Positions 34,850-46,414 of a stretch of DNA of 64,000 nucleotides are shown here, in pieces. Position 1 is the stretch's first letter; each line of letters begins with the position of its first letter. Made by a program: the position numbers and the translations under genes. This DNA comes from Holacanthus passer (taxonomy: Eukaryota; Chordata; Actinopteri; Pomacanthidae), in contig JAFREQ010000017.1 of assembly GCA_025331565.1 (NCBI GenBank), positions 5,567,001-5,631,000 on the forward strand, read 5' to 3'. The notes beneath the pieces were generated by a model, which searched no databases, was not told the origin of the DNA, and saw nothing but the letters and a program-made list of their open reading frames with translations.

Positions 34850-35540
34850 AATACTGGCCTCAGGATCGTGCTCCTGATGACGCAGCTCTGCTGGCTTCAT
34901 CGATGCGTGAACTCGAGCGCTGAAGGGAGTCGACACCTCCAGGTCTGAGCCCAGAATGCACTGCTGCAAAACTCCACTCCGGGTCTGAACTGAGCTGCTG
35001 CCACAAGTGAAGGTCGGCGGGTTTGTTAGAGTCTCGTTCACTCGTGAGGACAAGACTGACTGATGTGGCATCATCAGAACATGTGGACACTGCGCTGGGT
35101 CGTCATGGTGACAAAGAAGCCTGAAGGCAACGCTCTCGATTCATCAGATAATCTGTGTGTGTTCCAGCCCTCACCCTGTCCTCACCCTGTCCTCACCCTG
35201 TCTCCTCACCCTGTCCTCACCCTGTCCTCATCCTGTCCTCATCCTGTCTCCACCCTGTCCTCACCCTGTCCTCATCCTGTCTCAGGAGACATTGTGAGCA
35301 GCTCAAACATCTGGAGGGAGCTCGGCGTAAATCGCTGCTCCTTGATGTTTGAAGGAACCGGTTTAGATGGTTCAGCGTGTTTAGATGGTTCAGCGTGTGA
35401 TGGGGATCCTCCTGGATGCCTTCCTTTTAGATGTACTCCCAGCATGTCCAGCAGGGGGGAGACACTGGAGAGAGGACACATCCCATCTGAGCAGGGAAGG
35501 ACTTGGAGGGCGAGGCGACGGTTTGAGTACTGAGGCAGAA
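34850..35540 (+). pseudogene. Degenerate RTE-type (Rex3-like) LINE, reverse-transcriptase 3' half
   Basis: The DNA follows the familiar order of fish RTE elements. GGCCTCAGGAT and GTGCTCCTGATG, then GGCTTCATCGATGCGTGAAC (about 34856-34912), correspond to the stretch around the catalytic FADDVVLMAS region. CACCTCCAGGTCTGAG (34935), TCGTTCACTCGTGAGGAC (35034), GGTGACAAAGAAG (35107), CTCTCGATT (35134) and TGTTCCAGCCCTCACC (35160) follow. Then come GAGCTCGGCGTAAATCGCTG (35320), GGATCCTCCTGGATGCCTTC (35405), AGCATGTCCAGCAGGGGGGA (35441) and ACACATCCCATCTGAGCAGG (35477). Frames are broken throughout, so it is dead. Two internal duplications are notable: a 12-bp satellite and an exact 18-bp tandem copy at 35361-35396. 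Confidence 0.85.
35166..35282 (+). repeat. 12-bp satellite (CCTCACCCTGTC)n inside the LINE
   Basis: About nine to ten units with CATCC and CCACC variants. It begins exactly where the LINE phrase CCAGCCCTCACC occurs, so the element's own sequence seeded the expansion. Confidence 0.9.
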
Positions 35541-36264
35541 ATCGGCTGAAGGATCTGCTCAACTTGGTGAGACTTTGTCGTGTAAACACCAGAGAGTAGG
35601 ACGGGCAGGACACTGTGTCCACACATTCACTACTTCGGTGTCTGTGTTCTGAATAATTAAAGAGCAATCTAGTCCCAGACTAATGCAGAGCAGTGCTGAT
35701 AACCATGTCTGAAAGAGAATCTCTGTAAAAGGGCCACAACAGAGAAAAGCTGCTTTTTCACAAACACAATGAAAACAAAAGAATCAATAATTATCGAAAA
35801 AAAACAAGCTTTTTTCAGGGAAAGTACAAGATAGAAAAGATAAATACAGTAAATAAAAATGGAAGATATAGTGATGACGTAGACGGTAAAAAGACAAATC
35901 ACATCACACCAACACATCAACATGTCTCTGGATTGATCATGTCTGTGGATGGATCTGATGGGCTCAGATGAAATAAGAGAGATTTTCCCGTTGAGACAAA
36001 GTTGAGAAGTAGCGTCGTCACACCATCTGAACGGCAGCTGAAGTTTTGTTTCTTGAAAGCTTTAAAATGGAGGAAAAAAGCAACTGAAGGCAGAAATCCA
36101 GCTGAAAAAGAACCATAACCATGAATTCCTTAAAACCTTTTGATCAGTTTTCTGTTGGTGAGACTGGTCATTGACAGTGACAACAGGTGTGTATTATTGG
36201 ATGCTCTTCCTGGTGTGTTCCAGCTCAGGTGAGGCTCACACATGAGTCACTGGTGTCGGGGGAG

Positions 36265-36283
36265 AGTGGCCCCCTGCTGTGTT
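36265..36283 (-). promoter_or_regulatory. CTCF-like motif
   Basis: On the minus strand the site reads ACAGCAGGGGGCCACTC, close to the CTCF core (CCASYAGGGGGCGC). Occupancy cannot be inferred from sequence. Confidence 0.35.
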
Positions 36284-36599
36284 GGTTTCATTAGTTGATT
36301 TCAGCTCGGGTTGAACGCGGCTCATCCAGCTGTGCGGAGGTTACGGCTTCAGACTTTGCTGCAGGAGGTTTGAGATTCAAGGTTCCAGATTCATGCTGTT
36401 GAGTTTAAGGCTTTGACTAAAGATCAACTCTTTCACTACAGTGGGACAATACAACATTCAGACTGTTCTGAAGAACTGAATGAAATTAGAAAATCCACTC
36501 GGCTGCTCGGTCCAAAATGATTTTTTCCTGCCCTGGATACAAAGCCGACTAAAGACAATATGACTTTCATTAGTGACTCAAAGGGGTAAATGAGGGTTT

Positions 36600-36858
36600 G
36601 GAGCCGTCCTGTGATGGAGGATGCCTTCTGGAGCCCAGCTGAGCAGTAATCTGTGTGGCAGATGCACCAGAGAAGCACACAAGTCATAAAAACAAGGCAT
36701 CTGCCAGAGGCCTTGTACTGAATCACTGCGCTAAACGAGAAATGTATTAATAAATGAGAATTTGCTTGCTCGTGCAATCTGTGCACATGAAGTGAAATGA
36801 GATAAATGAGCGGCATCCAGCGCTTCCTCCAATGTGCCCTTGCCGTATTATTACTTGG
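36600..36858. other. Candidate conserved non-coding segment
   Basis: Balanced, repeat-free DNA with GCAGATGCACCAGAG, AAATGTATTAATAAATGAG and TTTGCTTGCTCGTGCAATC cores. A 165-codon minus-strand frame spans it, but the translation is unlike any family I know and lacks exon borders. I favour non-coding. Confidence 0.25.
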
Positions 36859-36859
36859 G

Positions 36860-36950
36860 GATTTAGCTGATGATGTCCTCATCCTGAGCGACTTGTAATG
36901 AATGAGCAAGTAGGTGTGGAGTGTCTCGCTCAAGGACGCTGACAGGCAAC
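36860..36950 (+). repeat. Diverged fish interspersed-repeat fragment
   Basis: TCATCCTGAGCGACTTGTAA, then TGAATGAGCAAGTAGG, then GTGTCTCGCTCAAGGACGCT resembles the common teleost phrase in which a CATCCAAAGCGACTTACAAT block is followed by a CTCAAGGACAC block. The parent family is not named here. Confidence 0.5.
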
Positions 36951-37839
36951 ACTTTCCTCATCACAAACTGACGGGATCTGTCGTTTGTTCATGTGGCTTT
37001 AAAACTGCCTTTTTCAACAAGTCCTCATAACCAAACTACAAATTCACGCTGTCGGTGCCAGAGCAGCGCAGAAGGCTGCTCCAGATACGACTCGCTCGCT
37101 CCCTGAACGCAGGCTGGCAACAGACACACAGTCATTAATTCACTCATGACTGCAATCATGTCAACTCTCAGCTGATCACACGAATTTTGAAGATGTTTTT
37201 AACCTTTATTTCAAAATAAGGCTGTTCTGCAATTTACGATGGATAACATCGAATCAGCTTGGTTAAATCACAGTGTTTAGTTCTTTAAAGCTCTTGTGCT
37301 CTCGAGAATCCAGGCTGCAGTTTTCTAGCTGGTCAACTTTTTCCATCAAGCTCATTTTCTTTGCTCAGTTTGAGCTTCCATCTCAGCAAAGTGTCGACTC
37401 ACCTCATGTCTCAGTGTTTTCAGTCCTGAAATCAGCTGGATTATTTTGGCAGGTTTGGAGCGAAGCTTTCTGGAACGTGTGAGCGAGTCTCCTTCCACCA
37501 CACGTTGGTCCTCAGCTGCCAGTTTACTGTCTCGCTCATAGGAAGCTCCGGCAGATGAGGTTGGTTCAGTTTTTGCTGCTTCTCGAGTCGCAGCTTTTTG
37601 ATGAACTGTTTTCAGTCATTTTAAATCGTGTGTTCTGAAGAAGCTGAGACACAGGTGTCTGCCAGCTCTGCTGCGTCATGTGACCTCGGTATATCGAGCT
37701 GATGCTCTTATCTCCACAAACTTCTGATGAGCGCAGCCGCAGACGGCATCAGCATCAAGGTTAAGTCTGCATCGCTGTGAGGAAAGTAAATCAGCAGAAT
37801 ACGAAGATTCTCCCCTGAAATCCAATTATTTTTGGATTG

Positions 37840-38050
37840 TTTCATGTTCCTGCTCCGTGCTACCTGTGGCAGACTCGCTGATTACTGATGCTGCGTTCGG
37901 AGGCCGTGCAGCAGAATCATTAGGAATAATTCATTTGTTTATGCCATCAGTAAAACACACTGTACAAAGCCACAGTTCACTGTCTGGGCTGATTGTTCTG
38001 TCAGAAATAGGCCGGCTCTTAGAAATGATTAGACCGCGACAGCTGCTGAG
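37840..38050. other. Candidate conserved non-coding segment
   Basis: Unique sequence just left of a GT tract with CAGAATCATTAGGAATAATT and TTTGTTTATGCCATCAG cores and CpGs. It has no plausible frame. The call is inference. Confidence 0.25.
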
Positions 38051-38057
38051 TTCTGTT

Positions 38058-38059
<2 letters not shown>

Positions 38060-38104
<45 letters not shown>
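38060..38104. repeat. (GT)n microsatellite
   Basis: About 22 uninterrupted GT units. Confidence 0.97.
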
Positions 38105-38106
<2 letters not shown>

Positions 38107-39915
38107 CTGTGTGAGTTTCAGGGAAACATCTACACCTTCCACAGCAGGATAAACAACGTGTAAAAAGCTGCTTTCAGTCTCGCACATCGTTTGTGAGGAA
38201 AGGTGCAAAAACAGCACAGTTGGGGGAAATGACACATTTCTCATCCAATTTCAGGCTGAAAAACACCAAATACTTGACCTGATAGAAGCAACAGCGACAT
38301 GACCCGAACTGAGACGCAGAGGAGGCCGACGAACCAACATCTACTGGTCGGACTGGATTTACACGAACATCCAGTTCAGTCACATTATGAATCCTGATGA
38401 TTTCAATGCAGCTATAAAGAGGTTTGAGGCTTTTTGATGAACCTGAACGATTCAAGCAAGATGAGTCCCACTGTTCCTCCGCTTTCTCAGGACCGCAATA
38501 AAATATGACTCCTTCCATTATCAGACACATTGCTATAATAAAATGTGAGTGTTGAAAATGATGATGGTCACATGATTAATGATGGCAACAACATTAATAA
38601 AAATCAACTTTGGTAATTGTCTTACATTTTGTTCACGTTGTCTCCTCCTTTTTGTCATTATTATGAGGAAGCATTGCAGAAATGATGTTTGATGGCTACA
38701 GGTGGAATTTTAAGGTGGAGGATTTAAATGGTTTCGTTATTTTTCTGTTTATCAGATCAAACCGTTAAAGCACGGGCTGTGGTGTCATCGCCGCTGCTGC
38801 TGCACCGACGTGTTACTGTTCGTGTTCTCAGGCGACGGACCAGAGGTGTTGTCTCACACCATCTGGTTCTCGGTCAGGAAGCAAACTGCTCGATTAAAGG
38901 ACACAATTAACACAGAGCAGGTTTGGTGGAGTCCCCCAGCGGAGATTAAAGGATGCACCCGGTCAATCGCGCACACTCACACGGGGGAGCTTCCTCGTAC
39001 GGTCTGACAGGAGGCAACACGAGCGGCAGGTGAAAGATTTAATTTCCTGTGAGCTGGAGGACTGACGGAGCGGACGAGACAGTTCAGGTTCACTGGTGTC
39101 CTGAATGAATTAGAGTCCTGGACACATTTTTCACCACTGCAGGAAAACAGCCGTCTTCTTCGGGTGTGAAAGGATGCGAGAGGGTCAATGCAACCAAGAC
39201 ACACAACACACGAGGTAAATGAAAACATGTCAGTTACATCAGAACTGATCGAGTGTGGAGCCAAGTCACTCTTTAACTCTTTCTAACGATGGACAGAATC
39301 ACAGACAGACCAGCTGACCAACGACCGACGACGCCAAACATGATCAGATTCAGATGCGAGACATGACGACAACAAGCGAAACATTCGGATCAGAAACCAC
39401 CAAGGATTGTGACTGTAAAATGGTGACTCATTCATTGAAGGACTCGTCGCTCAGAGTTCAGATTGAGTTGGACCTGACTCGTCTCTCTTGGACTTTCACT
39501 TCACTGTGTTGGACTTGTTGGGTTTGACTTGAAATCTTCCCACTGAACGATGATGCCTCTGAATGAATTCACTTCAGCAAAGTAAAGATGATCAATGTGT
39601 CTGTAAGAGCAACGGTTTAAAGCAGAAACACTGGCTGAAAACAGCGAACACACATTTTGACCTTTGAGTCTCCTGCAGCCGCTTCGCTGGACCGAGCGTT
39701 CGCCTGTCAGGACGTCCTGCTCTCAGGCTTTAATTAAAACACAGACACACGGTCTCCATGTTGACCAGACGGATCCAGTCAGACTCGCTGGTTGTTAGCA
39801 GATTGATCACTGACACTCACATTGACTTCCTGTCTGTTTGGCTTCTTCATCCAATCAGCTGCTTGTCTGCTTTACACAATCTCCAGCTTCAGTTTGCTCA
39901 CATGAAAAACAATTC
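38105..39915. other. Unique DNA, no gene seen
   Basis: Short overlapping frames only. No family recognised. Confidence 0.5.
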
Positions 39916-40086
39916 CTCTCTCTCTCTCTGTCTCTGTCTCTCTCTCTGTCTCTCTCTCTCTTTTTCTCTCTCTCTATCTCTGTCTCTGTCTCTCTCTCTG
40001 TGTCTCTCTCTCTGTCTGTCTCTCTCTCTCTTTTTCTCTCTCTCTATCTCTGTCTCTGTCTCTCTCTCTGTCTCTCTCTCTCTCTC

Positions 40087-40119
<33 letters not shown>

Positions 40120-40122
40120 TTG
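39916..40122. repeat. (TC)n-type tract with an internal 70-bp tandem duplication
   Basis: The interruption pattern TTTTTCTCTCTCTCTATCTC followed by TGTCTCTGTC occurs at 39961 and again at 40031. A 70-base block was therefore duplicated as a unit within the simple repeat. Confidence 0.93.
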
Positions 40123-40236
40123 CTGTCCATGATGTCTACAACATCATACTTGATGGCAAATTGCTCCCATAATTACCATTTTCACCATCTGTCTGGTTGG
40201 TGAGAGGATTCTGGAGAGGAAGGCACAGAGGGTACC

Positions 40237-40239
<3 letters not shown>

Positions 40240-40278
<39 letters not shown>

Positions 40279-40408
40279 GTTTCAAAGCAGGCATAGAAGG
40301 TCTTTACTAGAGGAAACCATGACAACACGGTTGTTACCTCCCCATTCATCACACTCAGCTGCTGGTGTGTGTGTTTAAAACTTTGTCCTTTCCCGTTTCT
40401 AATAGCAA

Positions 40409-40461
<53 letters not shown>

Positions 40462-40647
40462 TCTGTGTGTGTGTGTGTGTCAGTGCTGTGATAAACTAAA
40501 CAAAGCCTGTCTCTGTCTTTGTCCTTAGCCTTTTCACCTCTCTGTCTCTCTGAGGGCCAACGGAGGCAACCTGTGTCTCTGTGATACCAACACTCACACA
40601 CACTCTCTGTCTCTCTCTGTCTCTCTCTCTGTCTCTCTCTCTCTCTG

Positions 40648-40718
<71 letters not shown>

Positions 40719-40722
40719 GTCT
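40240..40722. repeat. Cluster: (TG)n, (GT)n and (TC)n tracts
   Basis: TG at 40240-40276; GT at 40411-40459 and 40465-40480 with a GAGTCT break; TC with GT interruptions at 40604-40722. The last makes long but meaningless frames on both strands. Confidence 0.96.
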
Positions 40723-41058
40723 TTCTGTGCTTTCACATTTTCTGGCCTCATCTTTTTTCTGATGAATTAGAATTGAAACTGACACCGACTCTTTATCCAC
40801 ACATGGCGACATGTTGGACTTTTTGTTTGTGCCATTATTCATTTGCTATTTGCAGGTCAAAGAAGATGTAAAATGAAAAGTGATTTAAAATGTTTAGCAG
40901 TGATATAAACACATCATTTGGGTTTGATATGGTAATAGTTTCCAAACATATTGAATCTAAACAGCATCTGATTTTTTGGAGTAACATTTTTTTCCTCCAA
41001 TTATCGCACAGATCTGTGCATTGAGACTAAACGGCCACACAACCCCATTTAGAAAACA

Positions 41059-41079
41059 TCATCATCATCATCATCATCA
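41059..41079. repeat. (ATC)n microsatellite
   Basis: About seven ATC units. Confidence 0.93.
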
Positions 41080-41648
41080 GACTTGTGAACAGGACCTGGA
41101 GGAGATGCAGGACCTCAAACACTAAAAAAAGAATCTGCTACCACATCAGTTACAAATGAGCAGCAAACATGTTTTCAATGCGTTTAAACCACAAAATAGG
41201 CTTTTAAACAACAGTATTGGAAACGTTTCTGCTGATGAACAGACTGGTAATGGTCTCTTCATGTCACTCGGGGACGTCCTCCAAATGATCCAGCCTCGAA
41301 ACAGAGACACAGCTTTTATCCATTTATTCACTTCCAGCATAAAACTTGCCTCAGTGCTGAGATTTGTTCTCAGTGAAGTTTGGATGGTTTTGTTTTCACC
41401 TGCTCACATTAATCAAGCTAAAGAGTCAGAGTTCAAACCATCCACCTCCTCCGTCTTTCTCCTCCTCCTCCTCTTCATTCGTTCTCCGTCCGCTCCTCGC
41501 TTCGCCTCCGAGTTGCAATTTAATTTTGATTCCAGCTGAATATCTTGAAGTGTCTCACTGCATCTCAATGCAAACAGCAGCTTTAACAAACAAATTGTGC
41601 CCAGACTTCATCGTGTGGTCGTCCTCTGTCTGCCCGCTGCCAGCAGGG

Positions 41649-41676
41649 GTGTGTGTGTGTGTGTGTGTGTGTGTGT
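41649..41676. repeat. (GT)n microsatellite
   Basis: Uninterrupted GT run. Confidence 0.96.
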
Positions 41677-41995
41677 AGCCTCTCTGTAATAACATTCATT
41701 TCATTCAGTGTGTTTTGCTCCCGTATCAATGATTTTCCAACGAGCTGTGTGTTCTGCTCTCAGGCTTAATTCTCTCGTTCCATCGTGTCGAGTGTTTGCA
41801 CGTGTGACTGAGCTGTATGATTGTATGTGCATCACTGAACAAGAACTGCGACATATTGTTACACAGTATGTTGGCAATGAAGCGGACGCCTCCTCTGTAG
41901 GTTCACATTCATATTCATAAACTCAGCTGCACAATATCTATGCACACGACGTCGCACTGAGACAGGAACTTTAGAATTAGGAGGAAAAATTGCTC
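41677..41995. other. Candidate conserved non-coding segment
   Basis: Repeat-free balanced DNA next to a GT tract with cores GTATCAATGATTTTCC, GGCTTAATTCTC, CATTCATATTCATAAAC and TTAGAATTAGGAGG. No frame is supported. Confidence 0.25.
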
Positions 41996-44396
41996 GGCCG
42001 ACCGCTGGTGAATGTCTGCGTTGCTGTTTGCAGTTTTCTGAAAATGAAGACGATGTTGGTTCCATTCTGTCGTTGGTGGGACGATTACAAGCAGCTGCTC
42101 AGACTGATTCGTGGACTGTCCACTGTGAGACACATGTCCGCATGGAGATCCCCTTCACGATGCTGCGCTAGTTTGCGAGTCCACAATCGCTGCATCCTTG
42201 TGACTTTGCATTGATTTAGAGAAATACAAGCAGTTCAGAGTGTTTCCGTTCGCTGCCTGGTTTTTGTTCATGTGCCTGGTAAGAATAATGCTATTTATTC
42301 ATTTTGCCAGTTATGTTTCAATAGAAATGTCATTTCTGTCTGGATTCTGATCCCAGGGAACAAAGTGCTGTTCTTGTCTGAACAGAAGTCAGAGGGAGGA
42401 TGTTGAGGTTTCACGCTTCAAGACTCTTTCAGTATTTAACCAACATCACGATCTTTCCTTAACCATGATGAAGTTTAATGCTTTGATCACGACGAGCAAA
42501 CATGAGGAAAACAAACTAACAATGTGCAACTTGGCAGGTTCATAAATGACCTTTTCCCATCATGTTGATAAAAAACAATGTGGGTGGCAACAAAATGTAA
42601 TGTGTTATGTTACAAACTAGTCAAATAAATGTAATGTCTGGGAGACGGAGTTACACTTACCTGAACTGTCACAACCAATGACTGACACAAGGTCCAGGGA
42701 AACACATCTGCATCCTGTTTTGCTGTCATTATTTGCAACACAGCATTTGTGTGTCCGACCTGTGGAAGACACCTAGTGGCTGTTTGAATCACGGCTCTCG
42801 TCTTTCTCCAACCTGAGCCAAGTGCTTCCTGTTCCTAAACCAAACCAAACCATAACCACAGAGGTGCCAGATGAGAAATCAGGTTTCCTTCTTAAGATAT
42901 TGAACATTTGTGCCAATGTGATTTAAAGCTTCTTGACCATTTATCCATGTACCCATTTGTCTACAATAGTTTTAATCAATTTTAAAGTACGACTGTTTGA
43001 CATTTGGTGAAGTTAATAGCTCGTCTCCATCAGGTGCAGATATGATAGACTGTGCTACGAGCTTTAAGCCTCTGTACTCTCACGTCTTCTCTCTCCATCT
43101 GGTGCCGTCTGGCTGCTGATCCGACTCGTTCCTTCATATCTGAGCCTGGTCTTCACGCGCTGCCTCCATATGAAGCTGGTGCTTACCTCCCACACGATGA
43201 GGGAGTGGAGCTGCGAAGCCTCCCACAGGTGGGAAAGACGTCCCCGTCTATCTTTGGAAGCTCTTCTGCCTGTGAGGAAACCCTGTTGGTTCTCGCTTCA
43301 CTCGCTTCCTGTGGGAAACGTTTCGCCTGCAGGAACAGATCGTTCCCTCCGAGATGACGGCAGAAACGTCCACTGATGAACCAGAGTCACTGCAGCTACA
43401 TGATGCAACGTGTGAGAGCAATTATTGTTCAGAGACTCTATAGATGATATGATCCTAATATATGATTCGTTCCAAGAAGCACAGAAAATTGTCTTCAAGT
43501 TTTATTTCAGTAAAAGTGGCCAGTTTACAAGAGCTGAAGCATTGAGCCAGGAGCAGATGTCATGAAACTGAACATCCATGTGGGAATTTTACCCTGGTTT
43601 TAACCAGTCAGGCCAAAGACACAACTATCAAACTTTGTAAATTCATGAATGAGTTGGAAGCGTGTGATTTACAGAACAGATCAGAGACCGTTTCAAACAA
43701 ACGCAGAGACAATGTGTTGACCGGCTAAATGTGTGATTGAATTCCTGGAAAATGAAACATTTCTCACTGCGTTTCTACTTTGTCGAACGTCAGTGAACAA
43801 ACAGCTGCAGGAAAACATTTTAATTGGACTTGTATTGGTGGAATTTGCTGGAGTGTGAATGAGTTTCCGGTAACTGATGTTCAGATGCAACAGGCTGCTG
43901 TAAAAATACAATAATATGAAAAAATATGAAATTAAATTTGATGAATAAACTAAACAGTTAAAGGCAAATCAACCTGTCGGCTCTTTCTCCTCAAAGAGAA
44001 GCTTCTGATTCAGCTGCACATCCCAGTGGTTTTAAATCATAGTTCAAAATTAGGTCCTCTGTTCATCCTCAATGTAAAAATGCTGCTCACACATTAATGC
44101 ATCAGTAATCATCATTAAAGATTCTGTGGTATTCATACTGTCGCCAAAGATCTGAATACTTCTGTTTTCTGTGTAATGAGACTTGATCATCGAACCATAA
44201 GGAAGAAATACAACATTCATGTGACCGAAACATGGAATCAGTCCTTTTCGTCCGTCTGAGCCTGAAGGAGTCGACCTTCTCTCCGCTGCTCGTCCTTCCT
44301 CCGTCGCAGCTGAAGCTTTGTGTGGAAGCTCCTGACGACTCTCTGTGCTCGGATCGCGCCGCTGATGAGTTCCAGCTGTTCCTCACACTTTCCTGT
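41996..44396. other. Unique DNA, no confident gene
   Basis: A 101-codon plus frame at 43052-43357 is the longest. It resembles no known protein and has no exon signals. No repeat family was recognised. Confidence 0.45.
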
Positions 44397-44444
44397 GACT
44401 GTGATAATGAGCACCACTGTACGACTGTGCCCATTATCACAGTC
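44397..44444. other. Perfect 13-bp inverted repeat (hairpin)
   Basis: GACTGTGATAATG (44397-44409) and CATTATCACAGTC (44432-44444) are exact reverse complements across a 22-base loop. Within the loop GCAC (44411-44414) pairs with GTGC (44427-44430), so after one A/C mismatch the stem gains 4 bp and leaves a 12-base loop. At 48 bases it is shorter than a typical pre-miRNA. The outer flanks do not continue the stem. Confidence 0.75.
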
Positions 44445-44599
44445 GCAGCCTTGTAAACATCCCGTCTCTGACTGATCCTCTTGTCTTATCTGGATACGTC
44501 TCAGGATCCAGGCTCTTATTTTTATTCCTGTGTGTTTGAGTTGAAGAAGATCCAACGAATTCGGGAGAGAAACGTGCCGACCTTTGGCTTCTTCTTGTT

Positions 44600-44619
44600 C
44601 AGCGCCCCCCAGTGGTCGC
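44600..44619 (-). promoter_or_regulatory. CTCF-like motif
   Basis: The minus strand reads CGACCACTGGGGGGCGCTG, a close match to the CTCF core. Similar words also occur in fish repeats, so binding is unproven. Confidence 0.4.
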
Positions 44620-45099
44620 ACGACATTTTCACTTGACTCAAAACAGGAATCACTCTGTCAGTAAAACGCTCATCACGACGTTGCTCCACCAGCTCTTGGT
44701 TAATTCATTCAAGGAAGAAGTCGTGGATATATTCACATGTTCTCTTAGACTCATACATTTCATTTCCTGTCTAACCTCTTATTATCGACTCTCTGAGAAC
44801 TCGTCGTCTTCTGTCACTGTTGATGGACTGAGGAATGAATGAGTTCTGCATCTTCAACTCTCCAACCTGAACTCAAACATGTCACAGTTTTTACTCATCA
44901 TTTTCAGGGAGCTTTAATGTAGAAAATCTGATTTTTGATTATATTTTTCTTTGATATGATTCATATTTTGGCTCAGACTAATTTGTAACAGAGGCCATTT
45001 TGAAACGATATCATTCCCAGAGGATTCAGACATTATGTGTTTTGCAAACGTCCCTGAAAGTAACGGCGTCTTTCCTGTGAGACCAACCAGCGCAGAGGT

Positions 45100-45195
45100 T
45101 CATGGGATCCGGCGTCTGTGCGAGGCGAGCAGCTCGTGCAGCAGCTGCGTGTTGGACAGCCGAGGCCCGTGGCTGCTGCTCGGACTGTGGCGGCT
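45100..45195 (-). CDS. Possible minus-strand terminal coding exon, product unknown
   Basis: On the minus strand an acceptor TTCACACCTCAG precedes position 45195. From there a frame runs in phase 0 for 31 codons to TGA (complement of 45100-45102). It reads SRHSPSSSHGPRLSNTQLLH, then ELLASHRRRIP. Nearly all third positions are G or C (CTG, CTC, CAC, AGC), in contrast to the flanks, which is what a real fish coding exon would show. The block lies within a CpG-rich patch. I do not recognise the protein and found no companion exon, so a chance frame remains possible. The start at 45195 rests only on the acceptor. Confidence 0.3.
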   Translation of the reverse strand, partial: SRHSPSSSHGPRLSNTQLLHELLASHRRRIP

Positions 45196-45435
45196 CTGAG
45201 GTGTGAATGTGCGGAGCCGTGTGAATACAAAGCAGGAGGCTGCTGGGAGGGAGCTCGCACGCTCAGTCAGACCTCCACAGATAAATAATGAAAACACAGA
45301 GAGCCGGGAGAGCAGGATTTTGGTTGTGTGCTACCAGCTGCTGCAGCAGAATGACCAGAGAGAAAATGTGGGTTTGGAGTCTGGGGAGAGAACGCACGAT
45401 TTACTACAGTCAGCATTTTAACTGCTGCGGCTCTT

Positions 45436-45438
<3 letters not shown>

Positions 45439-45480
<42 letters not shown>

Positions 45481-45600
45481 ACACACACACACATACTTGC
45501 ATGCAAGCTCATGCACACAGCAACACAAGTAAAAATCCTCACGCATACTCTGAAACACACACACTCACAGTCATGCATGCACAAGGATGCAAGTGCAATC

Positions 45601-45630
<30 letters not shown>
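45439..45630. repeat. CA-rich tract, two main (CA)n runs
   Basis: CA at 45439-45493 with one GACAC break, a looser CA/ATGCA region, and CA at 45603-45630. Confidence 0.95.
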
Positions 45631-45632
<2 letters not shown>

Positions 45633-46201
45633 GAGACAAATTTCCAAACACATTTTTTGGATACATGAAAACCAGCCAACCTGTCCTCACTCGCCCAACG
45701 TCTCCTCTGAACCATGACGGGGTGTTTAAGTGGTCGGTGCTCTGCTGCGTTCCTGCTGTCACCACCTCCAGGTTTTACTGCTGCTCCAGCCTCACCTCCA
45801 CCTCAGCATCCACCTGTGGGCTCCGAGTCACCTGACCCTCGTGGGGGAAGGATCGTCGCTCCCCACTCACCTCTGTGCTTCACTGGATGTTTCTGCTGAC
45901 GTTCAGATGACGACACCAAACGTCAGTGCTGCACAAATTCGCACACAGTCAATGAGCTGAAGCTGAAATGTCCTTTGATGAAGCCAGAACAAACAGACGT
46001 CTTTTGACTAAAATACAAACTCCCTTTGAAGAAGTTCTCCAGAACGTCCTTGAAGAAATAAGCACCAGCCTGTACTTTTCCACAAATGTTGTGAAAAACT
46101 AAACTGGATTCTGCCAAAAAACTATCTTTTGACAAAGTGAGGACAAAAGAAAGGTCTGAAACTCACATTTGTCCTCACAAAGAGAGAAATACATAACTCT
46201 C

Positions 46202-46205
<4 letters not shown>

Positions 46206-46233
<28 letters not shown>

Positions 46234-46366
46234 CAGTTCTCCAAAGTCTCATGTGTCAGATTTCACTTCAGCACTAAGTGAGCATTCGTTCACACAGAAA
46301 CACGTCATTTCACCGTCCGGCCGCCTCCTGTCATTATGATACTCGCCCTGAGAGCGAGGGGTGTGT

Positions 46367-46411
<45 letters not shown>
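46206..46411. repeat. Inverted dinucleotide pair (CA)n and (GT)n
   Basis: CA run at 46206-46232 and GT run at 46360-46411 (one GAGT break), about 130 bases apart in opposite orientation. Confidence 0.95.

Positions 46412-46414
<3 letters not shown>

Noticed and set aside
36436..36933. 165-codon minus-strand frame
   Set aside because: Unlike any known family and partly over a dispersed-repeat fragment; the underlying DNA looks more like a conserved non-coding element.
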